Part shown: one piece after another, positions 26,869 to 36,129 of the stretch
Position numbering within the stretch: position 1 is the first letter of the stretch
Layout: each line of letters opens with the position of its first letter
NCBI GenBank assembly: GCA_012295275.1
Contig: CM022678.1
Coordinates: 14,212,759 to 14,272,758, forward strand
Direction: 5' to 3'
DNA from: Chrysomallon squamiferum
Taxonomy: Eukaryota > Mollusca > Gastropoda > Neomphalida > Peltospiridae
DNA: 60,000 nt
Program-made: the position numbers and the translations under genes
The notes under the pieces: generated by a model
What the model was told of the DNA's origin: nothing
The model's input: only the letters and a program-made list of their open reading frames with translations
The model's database searches: none

Positions 26869-27473
26869 CACATCATACATTATCATGTAAACTATAAGTA
26901 TGTGTGCATGTGGTGTGAGTGTAAATATATAGTGGTGCTCATTACATGAGATTCAGTTATTTAAATTTATTTGCAGAAAGAGACAGGGGACTGGTATTTC
27001 AGGTAATTTTAGATTTTTCACGTGAAGATAATTTAATTTTTATATGTTTATCTTCCTAATAGAAGATATTCTTTTGCCATTATGATGAAACAATGTATTT
27101 ATAAATCTACCTTAAGTATAGTTGTTTATGAAATATAAAATAGAATTTATAAATAAAAATTGACATAGGACAACATTTTTATTATTTAATTTATTTATAT
27201 CTCAAGACTGACGTCAGGAAAAGATCAAAATCCAGCTTGTTTCTGATCATTATTTTTTCTACAAACTAAATAAATAAATAAAAAAATAAAAATGCCTCAC
27301 CTAACATTACAAGAACATCTGTATGCTGTATGCTGTAGATTTTTTGTTTTTGTTTGTTTGTTTTGTCTTTATATTTTTTCACATTTACTTTTAGAAAATG
27401 GAAACGTCACAGATAGCAGCCATCTTCCATTTTCAGAGCCATCTTCTAAACAAGGTCGGTTTAAATTAATTTG

Positions 27474-27521
<48 letters not shown>

Positions 27522-27962
27522 AGGTCAGGGTGTGCACTTTACTGTCGTGTTTTTATTATAGTTTTTATAATAAGATAACATAATTTTAAACTGCAGTTTA
27601 AGTGGGAAAAAATAAATAAAAATTCAGACACAGACCACTGAAACGTCGTACAGGCGAATCAAAGTACTGCTGTGAGTTGCCAGTCATAAAAAAACCCAAA
27701 ACCCAACACAAAAATAGAACTACATTGTGTGCTTGTGTATTTATTTATTTATTTTTAAAAATATTTAGATGAATTATTTATTATTTATGATTTATTCATT
27801 ATTTAATTCGTTTATTTATTATTTATTTATTAAATTAAATTTATTTGTAGAAAATAGAGATTTCGAAGATAAAAGATACGTTGCCTTGTTAACGACTGGT
27901 GCGAAACACGGTAATAAAACAATGAAAGGTCAGAATTTTGAAGCGAACAAACAGATATTAAT

Positions 27963-28011
<49 letters not shown>

Positions 28012-28247
28012 TGGAAAACATTTAAAACGACATCGACGTCAGAATAACCGAGCTGATATTTTAATTAAGGAACAATATTATGAATGCTGTATTTCATAAA
28101 TAAAACATTCAAATTTATTTTTTTATTTAATTTAGTTTAATTTAATTTTATTTATATTAATTTATTCTTTTTAAAGAAAATCAAGATGGCGATTATGAAA
28201 ACCTAGAACACATTGATGACTCAGGTAGTTTAAGCTAGCTCTATATA

Positions 28248-28300
<53 letters not shown>

Positions 28301-28321
28301 GTCTCTGTGTCTCTCTCTCTG

Positions 28322-28386
<65 letters not shown>

Positions 28387-28401
28387 CTGTGTCTGTGTCT
28401 G

Positions 28402-28433
<32 letters not shown>

Positions 28434-29183
28434 TTACCTAGAACAATAAATAACAATAAAGAAATAAAACTGTCATAAATATATTATACGATTTCATGAG
28501 GTCAAACTATTTATCATGGGTGTGATAACGCAGGTATCTGCAGCCCGAACATGCCAAAAGACGATTTGGAAACAGGTTATGCCGAGTTGAACAAAAACAA
28601 GTCAGGTAATCAGAGCAATGCATATCTATCCTGTTTGTATACTTTCTACTAACTGTTGTATTTATTTATTATTAAAATGTAAACGATCTAAAAACAGAGT
28701 TATTATTTCTTCTTAAAGTACAGGATCATGGAGTTTATATTATACTTATTTCTCATTGCCACTTACTGTCTATCCGTCTCTGAGTCTGTCTGTCTCTCTG
28801 TCAACGGTTTATCTTATATTTTTAGAGAAAAAAGGTGCCGAAGATTCTGAAGGCGATGTGGAACCTGCAGGTAATCAGTCAAATAATGAAACTTCTGTTT
28901 ATATGTGTTTCTGCATGTCTAGTTATGCTTATATATATATGTATGTATTTGTCTGTTTGTCTGTCTTTCTCTCTACTTCCTTCCTAACTCTACCGACATT
29001 TTATCAATATTATGTCCAAGGTCAAAATCTACTTACTTCTCAGACTTTAATTATTGTTTTTCAGACGTGAAATGTCTTGCTGATTGTAGCTACCTTACTT
29101 TGGAGTGCGGAGATTCTTCACAGACTGCAGACATAGTCAGCTGTGAGGTGTTCGTGGACGCTAAACCTATAACTTCCTTATAA
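20858..29183 (+). CDS. CUB-Ig-Ig type I membrane receptor with YxxL tail
   Basis: Fifteen exons with matching phases give 514 residues: 20858-20912, 22697-22781, 23122-23243, 23654-23812, 24206-24484, 24792-25070, 25987-26100, 26616-26637, 26977-27002, 27395-27454, 27851-27910, 28177-28224, 28534-28605, 28826-28870, 29065-29183 (stop TAA). A signal peptide (KK then a hydrophobic core) is on exon 1. Exons 2-4 encode a CUB domain: Cys 26, 52, 78, 101, the WCGTETPSYQSSG turn and F.SD..L near its end. Exons 5 and 6 each encode one Ig domain (Cys165/Trp177/YYTC208; Cys258/Trp270/YTC306). Exon 7 encodes the membrane span (about 337-361, then RRK). The tail has YxxL at Tyr410, 427, 452 and 485 and ends TSL, a possible class I PDZ ligand. 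About nine N-glycosylation sequons lie outside the membrane. The build suggests a cell-surface recognition receptor signalling through SH2 proteins. The domains are clear; ligand and orthologue are unknown. Confidence 0.85.
22175..22337. repeat. Imperfect inverted repeat, possible palindromic MITE
   Basis: The left arm (caccgccgtttt..ctagtagccgtgacgtcat) and the reverse complement of the right arm (caacgctgtttt..ctagtcgtgacgtcat) align in order. Part of the match is the self-palindromic tgacgtca, but the flanking gtttt and ctagt blocks also agree. The element sits in intron 1 of the receptor gene. No target duplication was identified. Confidence 0.4.
22215..22310. promoter_or_regulatory. Two perfect CRE sites (TGACGTCA) in intron 1
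   Basis: TGACGTCA occurs at 22215-22222 and 22303-22310, 88 bp apart, each inside an extended GTGACGTCAT palindromic context. This is the full CREB/ATF consensus. The sites fall in the long first intron of the receptor gene, a common place for enhancers. Function is inferred; they also lie in the arms of an inverted repeat. Confidence 0.35.
22345..22440. mobile_element. hAT-like terminal fragment
   Basis: The stretch containing ggcttgcgagctactttttaa then tgaccaagtcaaaatgatctacc resembles the sub-terminal sequence of animal hAT elements (gcgagctac followed by gatctacc). The matching right end was not found, so only a relic is called. Confidence 0.35.
23272..23349. repeat. (GA)n array in receptor intron 3
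   Basis: A pure GA run starts 29 bp after the exon 3 donor (GTAAGA at 23244). It is followed by TTA/TTG triplets and a (GT)n run at about 23573-23616. Confidence 0.95.
25170..25352. repeat. Short G/T tandem units plus (GT)n, receptor intron 6
   Basis: Three copies of a ttttttggtgcatgtgtgtg-like unit are followed by a long (GT)n run. ORFs on both strands here are repeat translations. Confidence 0.9.
25861..25936. repeat. (GT)n-(GA)n array in receptor intron 6
   Basis: A short GT run passes directly into a 60-bp GA run, ending 50 bp before the acceptor of the membrane-span exon. The apparent ORF that fuses RERERE to the membrane segment is not coding on the RE side. Confidence 0.95.
26785..26865. 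repeat. (TA)n-(GA)n array in receptor intron 8
   Basis: About 24 bp of TA followed by about 54 bp of GA on the sense strand of the gene. Confidence 0.95.
27474..27520. repeat. (GT)n array in receptor intron 10
   Basis: A near-pure GT run beginning about 20 bp after the unusual exon 10 donor (AAG/GTCGGT). Confidence 0.92.
28251..28434. repeat. (CT)n, gtct and gtgc compound repeat, receptor intron 12
   Basis: CT blocks are interspersed with gtctctgtct units and end in a (GTGC)n run. This is the only receptor intron where the sense strand is pyrimidine-rich; introns 3, 6 and 8 carry GA. Confidence 0.93.
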
Positions 29184-29204
29184 CAGCAAACGACCGTTTT
29201 CAGC

Positions 29205-29690
29205 ACATGAATTCTAATATGATACATGTATGGGATAACAGTTTCTGATATTATACACGTGTGAGATAAACAGGTTTCTGATATTATACACTTGTGAGAT
29301 AAATAGGTTCCTGATATACAAGTGTGAGATAAACAGGTTTTAATATTATATAAGTGAGACAAACAGGTTTCTGTGTGAGATAAACAGGTTTCTTATATTA
29401 TACACGTATGAGATAAACAGGCTTCTGATATTATACACGTTTGAGATAAACAGATTTCTGATAAACAAGTGTGAGATAAACAGGTTTTAATATTATACAA
29501 GTGGTAAATAAACACGTTTCTGATATTATACACTTGTGAGATAAATAGGTTCCTGATACACAAGTGTGAGATAAACAGGTTTTAATATTATATAAGTGAG
29601 ACAAACAGGTTTCTGTGTGAGATAAATAGGTTTCTGATATTATACATGTGTGAGGTAAGCTTCTGATAAATAGGCTTCTGATATTAAAAA
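29205..29690. repeat. Degenerate minisatellite, unit about 33 bp, in receptor 3' UTR
   Basis: Diverged copies built from gatattatacacgtgtgaga followed by taaacaggtttct. Some copies lack the tatt block, and a group of several units (ttcctgata..gtgagacaaacaggtt) is itself repeated. The array begins about 20 bp after the receptor stop codon and lies before the likely poly(A) signal, so it would be transcribed as 3' UTR. Confidence 0.85.
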
Positions 29691-29884
29691 AGGTGTAAGA
29701 AACATATACTTCTGATATAAATGTAGCGACTTAGACTGCTGAACTGCGGGGTATTTATAAAGCTGCTGATTGTCTGTGTGGACAAAACCGACAGATGTTC
29801 TTTATGTCGTTGTCTACTTTTTATCAATTTATGTATTTTGTATTAAATAACAATATTTATAAAACAAAAACAATACAGTTTTAA

Positions 29885-29890
29885 AATAAA
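29885..29890 (+). terminator. Likely poly(A) signal of the receptor gene
   Basis: AATAAA in a ttttaaaataaagttatg context about 700 bp past the stop codon. If used, the 3' UTR contains the 33-bp minisatellite. Confidence 0.4.
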
Positions 29891-31074
29891 GTTATGAAAT
29901 TAATGAAGTTTTTTTTAACCAGATCTGTAAAGTTTCTTACAGCTGCATCCTGACTAAATATCAATAATAATTTAGAACAGAATCGTGCAATATTTGTGAT
30001 ACTCGTATATATTTATATTTATAAATATCGAGATATAAACTGGTTAGGAATATCAACGTCGTCATAAGTAGATTATTATTAGTATAATCATCTTCTTCTT
30101 TATGTCTAGTTGAAACATTTTGTGAATGAGAGTTGTATTCCCAGCACAATTACTTAATTACTGAATTAATTACTTTATATACAATGTATATACTTACTTA
30201 TGAAAACAAAAGATACACAAAAATATTTGATGTAACGTGTACTTGAAAAAAACTATAAACAAATATTTTATAACAACCGCCACAAAACATATACATTATT
30301 TTGAAAGAATCCGTTTAAAAGCAGAACAATAATACAGAACTGATGGTTAAATAACTTATTGATCAAAATGTTCTGCAGAAAATGCATATATTTTAATACT
30401 CCAAATCATGCCTTGTACCAGTACATAAAGAATTCTTTATTTATTTATTTATTTATTTATTTTATCAATAGATCTTAATCTGCCATCTTTAGAAAACTAA
30501 ATTTAAAAGATTCATGATTATTCACTAGTTAATTAGATAATTCAGTGTGAAATGCAATATATATATTTTTTTTCTTCTTCTTCTTCGCTGTTTTTCTTGA
30601 ACAAAACAACAACAACAAACAAACAAATGCATCAATACCTAAAAGGTATCAAGATCCACTTTCTGGAACCTAGCAACATGCTAAACATTTTACAAATAAA
30701 AAAAATCTCTTCCTAATTTTTCATTCATGTTCTGCTAGAGGTTCTGTATCTAACTATGACTAAAAACTGTAGAGTATTTATAGCAGTGAGTTCTTACAAT
30801 TCAGTTTACAGTGACAATTCTTCAAGAGATGAAACTTCTAAGTCAGTTTCAGAAATTCAGTACAATCATAGCACAACATGTATAGCAATTTTTAATATTC
30901 TAGCCAATATTAGCATTTTTAAAATTTTCAAAATTAAATGTTTCTAGTTTCATTTTATTTATTATTGCTTTTTTTTTTTTTTTTTTTTAATTTGTTTTTG
31001 TGTTAAGTTGTTTTGTTTTGTTGTTCTATTTTTTAATTTATATATGTATATATATATGGAAAAAAAAATAATAA
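29891..31074. other. Intergenic, no gene seen
   Basis: AT-rich DNA with (TTTA)n at 30437-30466 and a poly(T) run at about 30970-30989. A 63-codon plus-strand frame at 30756-30947 has no splice context or recognisable domain and is not called. Confidence 0.5.
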
Positions 31075-31210
31075 TAAAAATGAAAAACTAAAGTTTTACC
31101 TCCAGCAAAATGGCCGCCACAATGTTGCCATGACGTTTAAATTATAGTTAAATAAAAACAAGAAACCCATAAATATCAAGACAAAAATAATAAATTTTAA
31201 TAAATATATA
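31075..31210 (+). repeat. Copy 1 of a dispersed direct repeat
   Basis: Shares aactaaagttttacctccag, caaaatggccg, catgacgttta, attatagtta and cccataaatatca in order with the copy at 32500-32640. It differs by small indels, including an extra ccacaatgttgc. Confidence 0.8.
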
Positions 31211-32014
31211 TACAGTTTCTAAAATTAAACTTAGAATGAGAGGAATTATTTATCAAATGCATTACAAAAAAATGCATAAGCATTAATCAACAAAAGAAAC
31301 ATATATCATTTGTTCTTTTTTGAATTATTTGTTTTTTGGAAAAAGTTAAGTGCTGAAAATATTATTTATTTCATTACTTAAGTAATAATAATATGAAACA
31401 TTAATATGTACGAACTTTACATTTAATAACACAGCAACCACATTTGAGTGCCACACACGTGGTTTCATGGCAAAACTCCAGTGTACAAAAGCCTACTCGT
31501 TAATAAGAATTCCGCATAAAACCCCATTAAGAAACATTTCTAATTGAACTTGAAAATAATTTTTGACTGAAATCTGATGCTGGTTGTTTTCGTTCATGTC
31601 ATTCAACTGCGGACACACTCAAAGATATAGTCAGAAGTCGATGGCTCCAGTTAGCAACAATTATGAAACACATAAATGAACAATGTACAGTATTTGGATG
31701 GATGTTTTTATTAGAAGCCTGTTTGCAAATAAAAGTAGCATTCCCTACCCCCCCAAACCCCCCCCAAAACATCGTAAAACTAAAAATGAAATACAAGGTC
31801 ATGAAATCTTTCAGCCATTGTCACACAGAGCGGTACCAACATCTAGAAATAATCATGTTAATCGTAAATTTCTCAATACCACTTATTGTTTTAAGTATGT
31901 AAACATCCTCAATGTGTATATCTTGCAAATTATTGGACGACAACGCCATTATTGAGTATTTGGTTAACCGTTCAATTTAAAATAACAATAATCATCGTCA
32001 CCTAAACTGTGACA
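31211..32014. other. Intergenic, no gene seen
   Basis: Contains a ccccccaaaccccccccaaaa tract near 31749-31769. Short frames on both strands at 31600-31955 overlap each other and show no domain. Confidence 0.45.
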
Positions 32015-32058
32015 AAAATCAATTATAAATGAAAAAAGTCAAATAAAATAAATTTGCA

Positions 32059-32099
<41 letters not shown>

Positions 32100-32300
32100 G
32101 TATTCATTCTTGCTATTGAATCATTTTCAGTTAATGATATTAGAAAAAGGAAAACAATATTTACCTAAATTATCTTAACAAAATAAATCACTAAGAGGTT
32201 TATAATTAATAAAAATCATAAAAGTATATATTTTAACAAACTAAAAAGAACAGTAAGTATATTTTATAACTTAGTAAATTTCTTGATGATAATTTCTTAC
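32015..32300 (+). pseudogene. Degenerate copy of receptor intron 7-exon 8-intron 8
   Basis: Runs parallel to 26345-26670 of the receptor gene. Shared blocks in order: aaatgaaaaaagt, aaaataaa, a TA-rich core, attcattcttgctat, aatcattttca, ttaatgat, aattatctt, acaaaataaat, aaaaatcata, aagtatatattttaa. The exon 8 equivalent (to 32252) keeps aaaaagaaca and a GTAAGT donor, but the acceptor with its CACAG is gone. Another possible relic follows at about 32374-32410, where aagtcag resembles the end of receptor exon 13 without its GT donor. Confidence 0.55.
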
Positions 32301-32499
32301 TTAATCATGCAAAATAATAATTAAAACATCTTCACTTTATTTTCTAATTTGTTGTTTTTATCATCGTCATATAGAAGACAATGTTGGATTTTATGTACAC
32401 AAGTCAGCGAATACAAAAATAAATTATCTCTTTGTGTTTAATTTTATCGAGGCTGCTGGCAAAAAAATAAAAATAAAAAAATAAAAAAATAAAAAAAAT

Positions 32500-32640
32500 T
32501 ATAATAAATGAAAAAACTAAAGTTTTATCTCCAAGCAAAATGGCCGTCATGACGTTTAATTATAGTTAATGAAAACAAGAAAACCATAAATATCAACAAA
32601 AAATAATAATAAATTGTAATAAATTGTAATAACTTTCTAC
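32500..32640 (+). repeat. Copy 2 of a dispersed direct repeat
   Basis: Partner of 31075-31210, same orientation, about 1.4 kb apart. It lies just downstream of the receptor-derived segment, so the two repeats bracket it. Confidence 0.8.
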
Positions 32641-33008
32641 TGTACAAAATGAACTAGTTTAAAATCAGCAACTTGTTAGCTGCATTTAATGCGATTTCAT
32701 CCAAATGTAGAAGAAACGTAGATACGGAAAGACAGGTAATCACTGACAGATTTTAAATATTTATATACATTTGCTCCTATTTTATTTTATTTTTAAATTT
32801 ATTTTATCAGTGTTTTAATTTCTTTACTTTTTAAGTTTCTTTTCTGATATATTTATTCTATTGTTTAAAATTTTAAAATTATTTTAATCAGTTATTTTTC
32901 TTAATTTTAATTAATCTATATTCTATTTATTCTTTTATATATATATAAAGCTCATTATTATGGGTTTTCAGTAAATTTTTCTGATATCCTATTAAGTCTT
33001 ATTTAAAC

Positions 33009-33054
<46 letters not shown>

Positions 33055-33062
33055 GTGTTAAA
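32641..33062. other. Intergenic, AT-rich
   Basis: Long T-rich stretches and an (AAT)n array at about 33008-33054. No gene seen. Confidence 0.5.
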
Positions 33063-33350
33063 ATGTTTCTTGTTTTGTTTCTGAAATATTTTTTAATGTC
33101 TTTTTTAGTTATTACTATTATTAATTTTTTAAATCCACTTCTGGAGAATCTTTTCCAAATGTTTGCTGTCACAGAGAAAAGGGATATCTGTATAATATTG
33201 ACAGGTAATGAGAAATATGAGCGTGACGGATGTTACATCAGCAGGACTGAGTTCATTTCAAAATTATTTGAAATCTATAACTGTACAAATAATTGTAAAG
33301 TGAAGGTGAAAGGCTATAGAAAAATACCAGTTATAATTCAGCTTGTATAA
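33063..33350 (+). CDS. Hypothetical ORF, possible exon with cysteines
   Basis: A 95-codon frame whose N-terminal third is an AT-rich hydrophobic run. From about residue 38 it becomes protein-like (VTEKRDICIILTG, then GCYISRTEF, YNCTNNCKVKVKGY). CTGTCACAG at 33165-33173 is acceptor-like in phase 1, and GACAG/GTAATG near 33205 is donor-like. It may be an exon or relic connected with the receptor-derived DNA just upstream. I recognise no family. Confidence 0.2.
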   Translation: MFLVLFLKYFLMSFLVITIINFLNPLLENLFQMFAVTEKRDICIILTGNEKYERDGCYISRTEFISKLFEIYNCTNNCKVKVKGYRKIPVIIQLV

Positions 33351-33515
33351 GAAAACTATTTTTACATAATTGCGCGTGATGGTTGTTAGATTCTGTCCCT
33401 AAAATAACATGAAGTTTTTGGTTCACTGCTGCGATGACAAGATCATTTTACTTTATGATCAAGCTGATGACATGCTCTTGTATCAAAAGCACGGTTAATC
33501 AAATGGCTGAACTTT

Positions 33516-33887
33516 TCACTTTACTTTATCATTTGTCAGAACGGAAAGGACACAGTGACCATCCTCCATGGAACCGAGCACTTCTCTGATGTTTTGGACA
33601 TCAGCAAACACTTCTTTCAATCTAAGGGCCTCATTTCGTGTTCCTACATCGAAGATATTCATTTCAAATACACTCTCAACTAAGGAAGATGCATGCTTCA
33701 CCTCTATTATCTTCCTTTGTTTCACTGCAGCACAGACGTACCATTTTACAATGCAACCTATACCATCAACATGCCCTTCTAATATTTTTCTTAAGCTTTT
33801 CTGTAGCGAAATCATAGAAACTGCTATGAAGCGGTTTCTGAATTGCGGCGCTGGTCTATCAGAGCAAATAAATAAAGTCTTGGCCAT
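33516..33887 (-). CDS. Hypothetical protein, 123 residues, single ORF
   Basis: An uninterrupted 123-codon frame with mixed codon use and normal amino acid balance, in a patch of higher GC within very AT-rich DNA. It starts at ATG 33885-33887 (MAKTLFICSDRPAPQFRNRF) and continues with KSLRKILEGH, WYVCAAVKQRK and a C-terminal mixed alpha/beta-like stretch (FADVQNIREVLGSMEDGHCV). No signal peptide or membrane segment is evident. The sequence upstream is a long T/TTA tract, so any 5' exon would be distant. A transposon-derived fragment is a real alternative. Family not recognised. Confidence 0.35.
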   Translation of the reverse strand: MAKTLFICSDRPAPQFRNRFIAVSMISLQKSLRKILEGHVDGIGCIVKWYVCAAVKQRKIIEVKHASSLVESVFEMNIFDVGTRNEALRLKEVFADVQNIREVLGSMEDGHCVLSVLTNDKVK

Positions 33888-33935
33888 GCAATTTATTTAT
33901 TTTATTTATTTATTTATTTATTTATTTATTAATTA

Positions 33936-33980
<45 letters not shown>

Positions 33981-35083
33981 TTTTTTTTTTTTTTTTTTTT
34001 TTTCTTATTTTTCTTTTTTTTAATTATTATTATTATTATTTTTTTTTTTTTTTTTTTTGAAGATTTTACATGACGAAATTGGAGTTGACTTTTCTTTAAA
34101 AACTGAAATTTTTTGGCCAAAAATATCATCATGCTGCAGCTGATATCATTGGTATTTGGTGAAACATTCTTTTGTGCAACGATGATGAATTAATAAGAGT
34201 AGCAAAAACTTTCCTTGATTTATATGAATGTACACTTGTTACAGTTTTCTTTTCTCTCTAAAATTCAGATAACATAATATGAAGACTGACTGATATATTT
34301 TTAGCTTTTCCTTCGCTAACAGAATTAGAAAGAATATGATTAGATACAACTCAGACTTTTTTTCGTGGTGGATGTCACATTCCTTCAATATTTAGTTAGC
34401 TATTTCCAAAAAGGATTTTAAATTAGTTCTTTTTTTTAAACTGATGCTATGGACATTATGAACTAAGTGGCAGGCTTAATATTCCTGTCTTTGCCTGTAA
34501 TTTGTGTTTTCCATAAATTTGAACCTTTGCATAAGGAAATATTAAAATTATTTCTCTCTTTTGTTTCCTTTTGTCCCTTCAGCGTGGAATTAATTTAACA
34601 GATTTCGATATCGGGCCGACAGCGCACCGCGGTATGGAAAACTTCCACTCGCTGAAAATTAGTTCAAAATGTCGCCCTCTTCCCGCTGATGAGGCAGTGT
34701 TGATAGACAAAGGTTCACCGTAAAGAAACTGACAGATGATATTTCTAAGCAGCTTATACCGGTGTTCTAAACGTGTACAGTAGCACAAATATTGCACTGA
34801 ATTCCTTTCTAAATTATTATTGATATTACTGCTAAGTTACAAATAACAAAACCGAAACATTAAAATCAATGATAATAAATTGTAATAGTTCTGTCCCGAA
34901 CAGATTAATTAATTAATTAAAATAAAATACCGGTAATCATCCCGCATTTTTTCAAAAACCAAACTATACAAATACAATATATATAACAAAAAGTAAAATC
35001 AGTTTATTAAAACTAGTTATAAAAGAATATTTTTGTATAGAATTATCTTTTTTCTTTGTTATTAGCCAATCACTTATTTTGTT

Positions 35084-35118
<35 letters not shown>

Positions 35119-35254
35119 CTTACTTAAGATTTTAAAAGTATTTATAATAATAATAATTAAAAACTCAGCAATAAACCAACAACAAATTTATTTTTGATTT
35201 TTATTTATTTCTTAAAACTTTTTAAAATATGTTTATTCATTCATTCATTCTTAA

Positions 35255-35311
<57 letters not shown>

Positions 35312-36129
35312 CGGGTTTTAAGTTGCAGTTGTTTCACGCTAATCTTCATTTGGTTGTATATAACCTGTAACTCTGTATACGTGTTTGACTTAGCTTACTC
35401 AGTATTTATATAGTCAGACATTGTGTGACTTTGCTATGAGCGGAGGCCTTACCTTGTTTGCTTAGGTTTTAGTTATAACATTATTAGGGCAGAAAGCATG
35501 ATTTTTTTAGTACAGTTATGTTCGGTGAGTATAAATTTGATATTTTAGTTTGAATTTGAATGTAGGAGTGTTGTACTTCTTTTGGTGACATCAGCTTCAG
35601 TACAAATGACTGATTGTCTATTTTTAACTACAATTTTCTCAGCTGAAAGGTTTTTATATATGGAATCAATTATATCAAACGTACTGTGTAGATTTCGCTC
35701 TGTACAGCCTTGTGTACCCATAAGAAGCAGTGAAGTGAAAAATTAACAGTTTTTAAGATAATAGTTCCAGGTGAAAAACGGATTAGTGAGTTTTTAATTC
35801 AAGTACATTATCTAAATAAATCTGCTTTAGTATAGAATAATATAAATAAATATAAAATATAAATACATACAGTTTTAAAACTCTTCTATATCATCAGACA
35901 AAAATTACCTGGTTTCATCAAAACACTTAGCTAGAAAACATTCCTTCAGAGCACAAATTCATTATTGACGTAAATTTGATAATTCTGTTTTTTGAATAAT
36001 TAGTTACACTCTAAATGAGAAAAATTATAAACAGACCCGCTCAACATGGTTCTTGCATTCATTAAGGCTTTAGCGACACGTTTGAAACACTGTTATACAT
36101 GATATGTACATAATTATTAACATTTACAA
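33888..36129. other. Intergenic, low-complexity tracts
   Basis: Starts with (TTTA)n, (TTA)n and poly(T) at 33896-34058; further (TTTA)n at 35083-35120 and (TTA)n at 35254-35312. A 72-codon minus-strand frame at 34579-34797 lies in a GC-richer patch but has no recognisable domain. Nothing else was supported. Confidence 0.5.

Noticed and set aside
33929-34132. Lys/Ile-rich minus-strand ORF
   Set aside because: It translates TTA and poly(T) tracts.
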